A program made the position numbers and the translations under genes. Shown here in pieces: positions 58,048 through 64,000 of a stretch of 64,000 nt of DNA (position 1 is the stretch's first letter; every line of letters begins with the position of its first letter). The notes below the pieces were generated by a model. It was given only the letters and a program-made list of their open reading frames with translations, did not search any database and was not told where the DNA came from. The DNA is from Dryococelus australis. Its lineage: Eukaryota > Arthropoda > Insecta > Phasmatodea > Phasmatidae. The stretch is from contig CM056997.1 in the NCBI GenBank assembly GCA_029891345.1, forward strand, positions 214,435,212 to 214,499,211. Reading direction: 5' to 3'.

Positions 58048-58930
58048 TGTTACACGCTAATGAGTGCTCCATGTACGGTTTGGCTCTGCGATGGGTGTCC
58101 CACCTCGATCCTCCCTCAGGCAGACCCACTCGTTACCCCGTCGCTTACCCAGGGAGGGAGAGAATGATTGACAGCGTTGACTTGGCTTGTGTAATAGCCA
58201 CCCCTCCTCATGCTGAAGAAGCCTATGAGTTTATAGGATGCGCAAGAATGTTCTGGGAACTAGGACCTTCAGCGCAACGCAGCATTTAGAGAAATTTCTG
58301 GGCGATGGGCTACGATCCTGTAAATATTGCAGTGGTCGAAGGGTTGGCAATCTGTTAGTAGAAGTGATTTGCTAAGTGGGGTAACCGGGGTGAAGTCGAG
58401 TGCGGCGAGGGAGATCATCGAAGAGGACAGACGACGACGGGAGATGACGAGGCGAAGGCGGACGAGGTGTTTGTGGTGTGAATGGAAGAGAGGGTGTGAA
58501 ACCCGACGAGTGAGGACTACTATGCATGAGGGCGCTCGGAGAACTCTACAACACTGCGGGCTGGTGGGACCTGGACTAAACTGATGTGGTACTGAATAAC
58601 CTGTGATGCGGACTTTATTGTAAATATTGGAACTGTGAAATATGAACATATCATTTGTAAAATAATTAAATAGGTTTTGATACACTGTCATTTGGGACTG
58701 ATTTTTAGTTATTGTGTTCATTCCTTTCTTTCTTGTAAATTGTATTGATTCAAGTAATTAACTGTGAACAGCAAGTGATATCAATTTATTATGATATGTT
58801 GGGTCGAGAGAATTTTGTGTGTTGTTCTTTTAAATAAAATTAGAAAATTATAATTCATTTTGTTAAATTAAGTGCTCCTTCCTTTAACGAACTTGGTTTT
58901 GCCCTCTGACTCGGAGAGAAAATTGTAACA
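58048..58930 (+). repeat. 3' LTR of gypsy provirus 2
   Basis: TGTTACACGC at the start and AATTGTAACA at the end. It matches the 5' LTR along its length, for example GCGCAAGAATGTTCTGGGAA and GGGCGCTCGGAGAACTCTAC. The 80-97-codon ORFs over both LTRs, such as 58327-58584, are not genes. Confidence 0.9.
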
Positions 58931-58934
58931 ATAT

Positions 58935-61900
58935 TTTCGTGAATAAGAGGTGGCCCTATGTATAAGCTACTGTATTTAATGGCATTCAGGCTTACAGTTA
59001 AGTTGGCAGCGAGTTAAGTTAAATACTTTTAAGTGTTGGTGTTGTATTGCAAGTGCAAGATGTTTATATTTCTAACAAATCAGGCTAATATACTTGCCTG
59101 CATTGAATACACTACAGTACAATCTAATCTATTACTAACACATTTAGTTTTCCAAAATTGTAATGTTTCTACCCGACTGACGCATAAACAAAATCATTAG
59201 TCGCCTGCCGATGTAAACTTTACATATGGCGGAAGGTTTGAAATTGAGGAGAAAATCAGTTCTCAATCAGGGCTTTCAAAAGTGCTCACTTTACGGTGAA
59301 CAGCATATATCGGCAAACACAAAGCCTATGGCTTCCTGCACTGTGAAAGATATTACAAGAAATTCATAAGGAGTGCATGATTGCAAATCAGGTTGTATAC
59401 ATTTTTTTTTTTTTTAAATTAAGGTTGCCGTCTCCATGTAGAGTTTAAAACCGCACGCAACCATTGTAATTGTGTTTGGTGCAAAATAAGATATATCCTT
59501 CCAGTAACGAAACATAACGTAATGTTGTTTTGGAGCAGATTGAGTTACAGTATCCAGAAATCTGTTTGCTGCAAAAAAGCTATAGTCTATATTGCTTTGT
59601 TTGTTTTACAGAGATAGCGCTTTAGATGTTTGCGCATTATCTGACTACTACAATCACTAAGGCTAGTTTGTAAGTTAATGTCAGCGACTGATTTGTTGTC
59701 TATAATCTGTGGTATTTCATTGTGAACAGTATTGATTGAATGCTTTGGTGATATGTAAGTACAGTAAGCTCGTACACTTTTATTTCATTTAAATTCGTAA
59801 CTCTTCCCGCAAACACAAAGTGTGTAATTAACTGCTACTCTAATGTCGCTGTTTATGGTCTGTAATTGTTTTTCATGCAAAGTAAAGTCTTATCCAAAAT
59901 CATTTCAAAATAATTTATATCCGAGTTTATTGTTCTGTCCAAAACAAGTTATGGGTATCCAACCTTTTTCTGCAAAGTAAGTTCTCATTCAAAATGTTTT
60001 GGTCAGTACCTAGAATGTTAATCCCAATTCCAGACAATAATATTATGTAAACAAGTGTGTGTGTGGTGGTGCATATCCAGACATAAATTATAAAGACACT
60101 AAGTTAGAATAACATTGTGATGGTGGTTTGTGCCCATTTACACACATTTTTATAATATGCATATTTGATTTGCAGTTATGCTCTTGACACAATTGTGGAA
60201 CCAAAAATCTCCTGTGTTGCATCACCGATAACGAAAAATTGAAATATGTTTTAAGTGAGGTTGCCTTCTTGGCGTCAGAATTGCGTTGCTGCAGCATATT
60301 TGAAATACATTTCTGTCTAACGAAACCATTAAAGTTGTCCCCAATTTGTTTACTTACCGAAATAAAACATATCCCAGACAAGTACAGAGTGCAAATTTCA
60401 AGACATCACATATGCTGTAAACATTATTTTGGAGCCATCCTACCTCATTAAATTCTGATTTTTAGAGTGCTGTATCTTGAAACATGCTAGCCTAACCGAG
60501 CGAAGCTACGATAGAACCATGCACTAAACTTTGCTACAGACTTCCCATTAATAAATTATAGGTTCACTGCTCAAAGTCCCATAGGTACCAGGGACACAAT
60601 ACTCTACATAAAAGTTCAGAGCCTTGCACTTAGCGGCGATGGGACTCTTGGTGCACGTGATAATGTCGCTCTTATCGCTCACACTATTATCTGAAACGAT
60701 GAAGTTTCTCCAAGTAGGCGACCGCCTTAATGTTTTCTGTTAGAGATAAATATGCCGTTTTAGGCGTTGCAATGAAAAAAGAAATCCTCGGAATTGTATA
60801 ACACATGGCCACAAGAGTAGAAAAATACAAAGAAGCAATTTGGTGAGGCGGATCCTGTGAGCATGCGTGCTCCTGATTGGTTGCACGAGCCTCTGGGAAC
60901 AAGGCTTTGTATCTGATCGGTAGCGACTGAAAAATCTCGCAAATTCATGTTAGGATATACTAGAATTCGAACACATGTATGTTTATTTAATGTTTGCAAT
61001 TGGGCCACCACTTACTAGACACGCGCAGATGAAATGCGAGCCAATAACAGACGTGCAGAGTAGCAAACACTGAATGCCGTGTCACGTGGTCATAAGTAAA
61101 TCTGACTACACACTCCGGGGCAGCAGCCAATGAACAGAAAGCTTATGCTCGACAATACGTAGGACTTTGGAGTCTAGCGTACATGTAGTTAAAAAAGCGA
61201 AATTTTCGTGTCCCTACTGATTGGCTACCACGTGCTGCGAGAGGTTGCCAATTGGATAAGCTGCCAGCTGGCGAGTATATTACCAGGAGCTGGTTGGTGA
61301 GCGGTGTTCCGCCACAGTGCTGACCAGGGACGACATGTTGTTGGCGCGTGCTACTGGGGAACGCGGACTGAGTAGTTGGGTATCCTGATACGAGATTAAT
61401 TATAACAAATAAACACTAATTCTACCAACCTTGCCGTTGTTGTAAGCGCATGCCGAGCAAACGTTATTGCAGTCTGCGTGCCGGAAGTGGACCTAGTGCC
61501 GGTCCGGAAGTTCCACATGCGTGCGGGCAGCTGCGTGTCGTCGGCGAGTGTGATGTGAAGGGTGGGGGAGTGGTGGGGTTGTCGTCATAGGAAACTGCTA
61601 CCATGTGCATCTCCGGTTGGTACCGGCTGCAGGAGCCAGCCCTCCATGTACAAACGGTCCTCGCGCCAGTGAGTTACATGCAGCCACTGTTACCAGCCAA
61701 TCATTTCCTACCCCTCATATCCCTTCTCCGCTTCCCCTGTGGCGAACGGGCGTAGGGTGGTTTGATACAACCTACCAAAGTATTCGCTCTCACATGCCAA
61801 ATCTACTGTTTTTTAACCCGTTCAGTTACACATTGGGCCGTGTCCTACGTGGGATTCAGTTTCAAGCTGCAAAATTCAAATACACGATAAGCGATGCCAG

Positions 61901-62730
61901 GATCCTGCGCGAGCGGAAGATGGCAACACGTGCGCGCTAGCTTCAACCAGCTGACAATGAAGTGGTCTGTGTGTTTGAGTTCCGTCTGAAGACTCAGTAC
62001 TACTGAGTGTATAATGGAGAATATTACAATTGTCGCTGGATGTAATACAGGGATACATAAAATATACGTCAAACATTAACACGAGCACACTTCGGTCGAC
62101 TTAACGACCTTAACCAAATTGAATGGAACTTATTCATAACAAACACATGCAGACACATACACATACAATACTGAACCAAGAAGTCTCTCAGAAAAAGCAG
62201 TGGGGAAAGATACAAAAATTAAAGCAATAATTTCTTAAAAATATAAATATATTTATTTAGAAATGTTGTATTGATGTAATTTTCTACTCTAACCTTTAAA
62301 ATTGAATTTTTCAGATGCTTGCAGTTCATGGGCATAAGCTAATGCTCAGTAAATGTAATGTAGACATATGAACGAGTGCATAAATGAAAATAAGTGCTTG
62401 GGATGTCGTGTTTGTTTATTTTAATGCTAGCAGAAATGCTGATATTACCAAGTAACCATAAACAGTAAAAGATTTTTTTGTACTTTTACAAAAAAAATGT
62501 TTGGAAACTAGTCGCCAGAATAATGATAGGTAACACTACGAGAAAATTGTTGTAATATTTGCAAGAAATTGCTTGAAAAGTGTACGAAATATATTCGGTA
62601 TTTGTACAAACAAAGTACTGTAATCTACCGACGGATATCCAATAGAAACACAACAATATGTTTAGTAATTCTCAAACTATTTTGCTGCAAAATAACAAGT
62701 TAATATATGGACTTCTCCAAAGTAATTTGT
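58935..62730. other. Intergenic; MITE end and CCAAT-rich blocks
   Basis: 59274-59303 is a lone end of the MITE family at 38.05 kb. 60870-61390 holds several CCAAT/ATTGG words (GATTGGTTGC, GAGCCAATAAC, CAGCCAATGAAC, GATTGGCTACC, GGTTGGTGAGC), and parts resemble 37.63-37.80 kb and 50.2-50.35 kb. A GC-rich block with the 111-codon ORF 61605-61940 has no known motif. Confidence 0.4.
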
Positions 62731-62734
62731 CTCC

Positions 62735-62935
62735 TTGATCATGCTCAGTAGTCATTATGGTATACACATTATAGGTCAGTCTAGACAGCACGGGGCACAT
62801 TTACTGCCGCTCAATCAGGAACGCCCGAACCCAACGACGATTTCGAAAAATCCCATTGGGATGACGAGAATCGAACCAGGACCCTCTAAGTTAGAAGCAA
62901 ACACTCTAACCACCACGCCGCGAATGTATCCATAC
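62735..62935 (-). mobile_element. tRNA-Arg-like SINE, minus strand
   Basis: On the minus strand, GCGGCGTGGTGGTTAGAGTG (box A) is followed by GCTTCTAACTT, an anticodon loop reading TCT, and CCTGGTTCGATTCTCG (box B), then a non-tRNA body to about 62735. It differs from the Gly-like family at 46.6 and 49.5 kb. Confidence 0.65.
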
Positions 62936-62939
62936 GCCC

Positions 62940-64000
62940 TGTTATATTTAAATATGTTATACGTGCTTTCAGCAATTTAATCTTGTGTCAATTAGCGGTA
63001 TTTTACCTTCTAAAGAGAACAGCGAGTTTTTACTGTGCTCGCAGCGGAACTGTAAACAGTTTGACACTTAATATTATAAGGAATATGTGAGTCCTACGTT
63101 CAAAAAAAAAAAAAAAAAAAAAAAAGACAACTTTGTGCATACAGGAGAAAATGAATGCTGCTGACAGCCGTTGGATTTTTTTCAGAGTGTTTATATTCTT
63201 TTCGTTGCATTCTGTTGCATAATTTTGAAGTCATGCGAAACCATGTGAATGTGCTCGTATTTTGCAGCTCAATTTTTTTACATTCAGCTGTCTAGCGAAA
63301 CACTACCGAATTTTAAAACATTTCGAACAACTACGAGGTTAAAATCTATAAACAATTTTATGTTAGTCATAATATTTTCCACTTTAATATACTGCAATAA
63401 CATTTTTAAAAAATGTATACTTTTTAAAAGTGCAACTGTTCTCGAGCCAGGTAGGCTATTTTCGGAATGTGTGGAAATCCCGGAAGTGACGTGTAATACG
63501 CGGCTGTTTACAATACTTTGTTACCAGGAAATCTTATACCGCCAGTTCCAGTTACAACAATTTTTACTGAGTACGTAATACTGTAAATTCCCATGTCAAT
63601 GTACTCACTTCAGTTCAATCTAGCAATTTCACCAGAGATCAAATATTGAACACACAACTATATAATTGGATTAATGAATTATACATCTTGGCTGCAATTA
63701 TATACGTGTGTAAGAGAACATTACACAAACATGTTATCCGCTCACGTCATACTGACCGGCGTGTCCGCGTATGTTTATTCAAAGATTACGTCACATGATA
63801 ATGCGATTGTCACATGATCTCAACAAGATAGCAGCGTTATTTCCTGATTGACCGATAATGAGAGCTTCTATAGAAGAGAGGCCGTTAGTTAATCGACCGT
63901 AGAACCAACCAGCGCAGAGCAGCGAGCAGAACTACAACATGTAGCGTACTGCTAATAATAGCCTGTTCGCTGTTTCTTCACACTTTTTGAATGTAACCTT
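62940..64000. other. AT-rich, no recognisable gene; A23 tract
   Basis: A run of 23 A lies at 63103-63125. A 109-codon ORF (63249-63578) has no known motif. Confidence 0.4.

Larger units (their letters stand above)
54292..58934 (+). mobile_element. Ty3/gypsy provirus 2, complete ends, internally deleted
   Basis: LTRs starting TGTTAC and ending GTAACA flank 2.8 kb of internal sequence. ATAT directly precedes the 5' LTR (54292-54295) and directly follows the 3' LTR (58931-58934), a 4-bp target duplication. Order: 5' LTR, primer site, gag with coiled-coil repeats, a deleted pol, polypurine tract, 3' LTR. A full gypsy element would need about 2 kb more of internal sequence. The LTRs differ at many positions, so it is old. 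Confidence 0.85.

Overview
The window looks like intergenic DNA from a large, AT-rich animal genome that is crowded with transposable elements. An insect or other arthropod is most likely. The reasons are BEL/Pao and Ty3/gypsy retroelements, tRNA-derived SINEs, TIR elements, many tandem repeats, and no operons, bacterial ribosome-binding sites or long intact bacterial-type genes. The species cannot be read from the sequence; a polyneopteran insect is only a guess. I recognise no convincing host exon, so nearly all recognisable coding sequence is decayed mobile-element or virus-like sequence.

Layout. (1) 1-2.0 kb: a frameshifted open reading region resembling double jelly-roll (DJR) capsid-like proteins of Polinton/adintovirus-like elements, plus a small helical reading frame broken by one stop. 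(2) 2.3-5.3 kb: a 159-bp tandem duplication, a 60-bp near-perfect palindrome, and one copy of a dispersed repeat. (3) 6.3-7.96 kb: the 5' half of a BEL/Pao element (gag, protease, start of RT). (4) 7.97-18.70 kb: an old Ty3/gypsy element between unequal LTR copies (about 2.16 kb and 0.72 kb), with gag, protease, RT/RNase H and integrase remains and a TIR element in its leader. (5) 18.7-24.8 kb: a degenerate ~118-bp repeat, a second DJR capsid-like pseudogene, an unknown 112-residue frame, a C2H2 zinc-finger frame, and Pro/Gln- and Pro/His-rich tandem repeats that read as protein. (6) 24.85-26.7 kb: the 3' half of a BEL/Pao element (RNase H, integrase). (7) 27-54 kb: mostly non-coding, with five tandem arrays (periods ~150, 87, 106, ~330 and ~287 bp), TIR/MITE-like elements, SINEs and microsatellites. 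(8) 54.29-58.93 kb: a complete but internally deleted Ty3/gypsy provirus with both LTRs, PBS, PPT and a 4-bp target duplication. (9) 58.9-64 kb: non-coding, with a MITE end, a tRNA-Arg-like SINE and CCAAT-rich segments.

Nothing here looks like a working pathway. The main points of interest are the two DJR capsid-like pseudogenes with candidate companion genes (zinc finger, low-complexity structural-like protein, small helical protein); a set of four snap-back palindromes, two of which sit inside retroelement pol genes; TIR elements that carry tRNA-like promoter segments; and the gypsy provirus, which has 11-residue coiled-coil repeats in gag and an in-frame RT/RNase H deletion.
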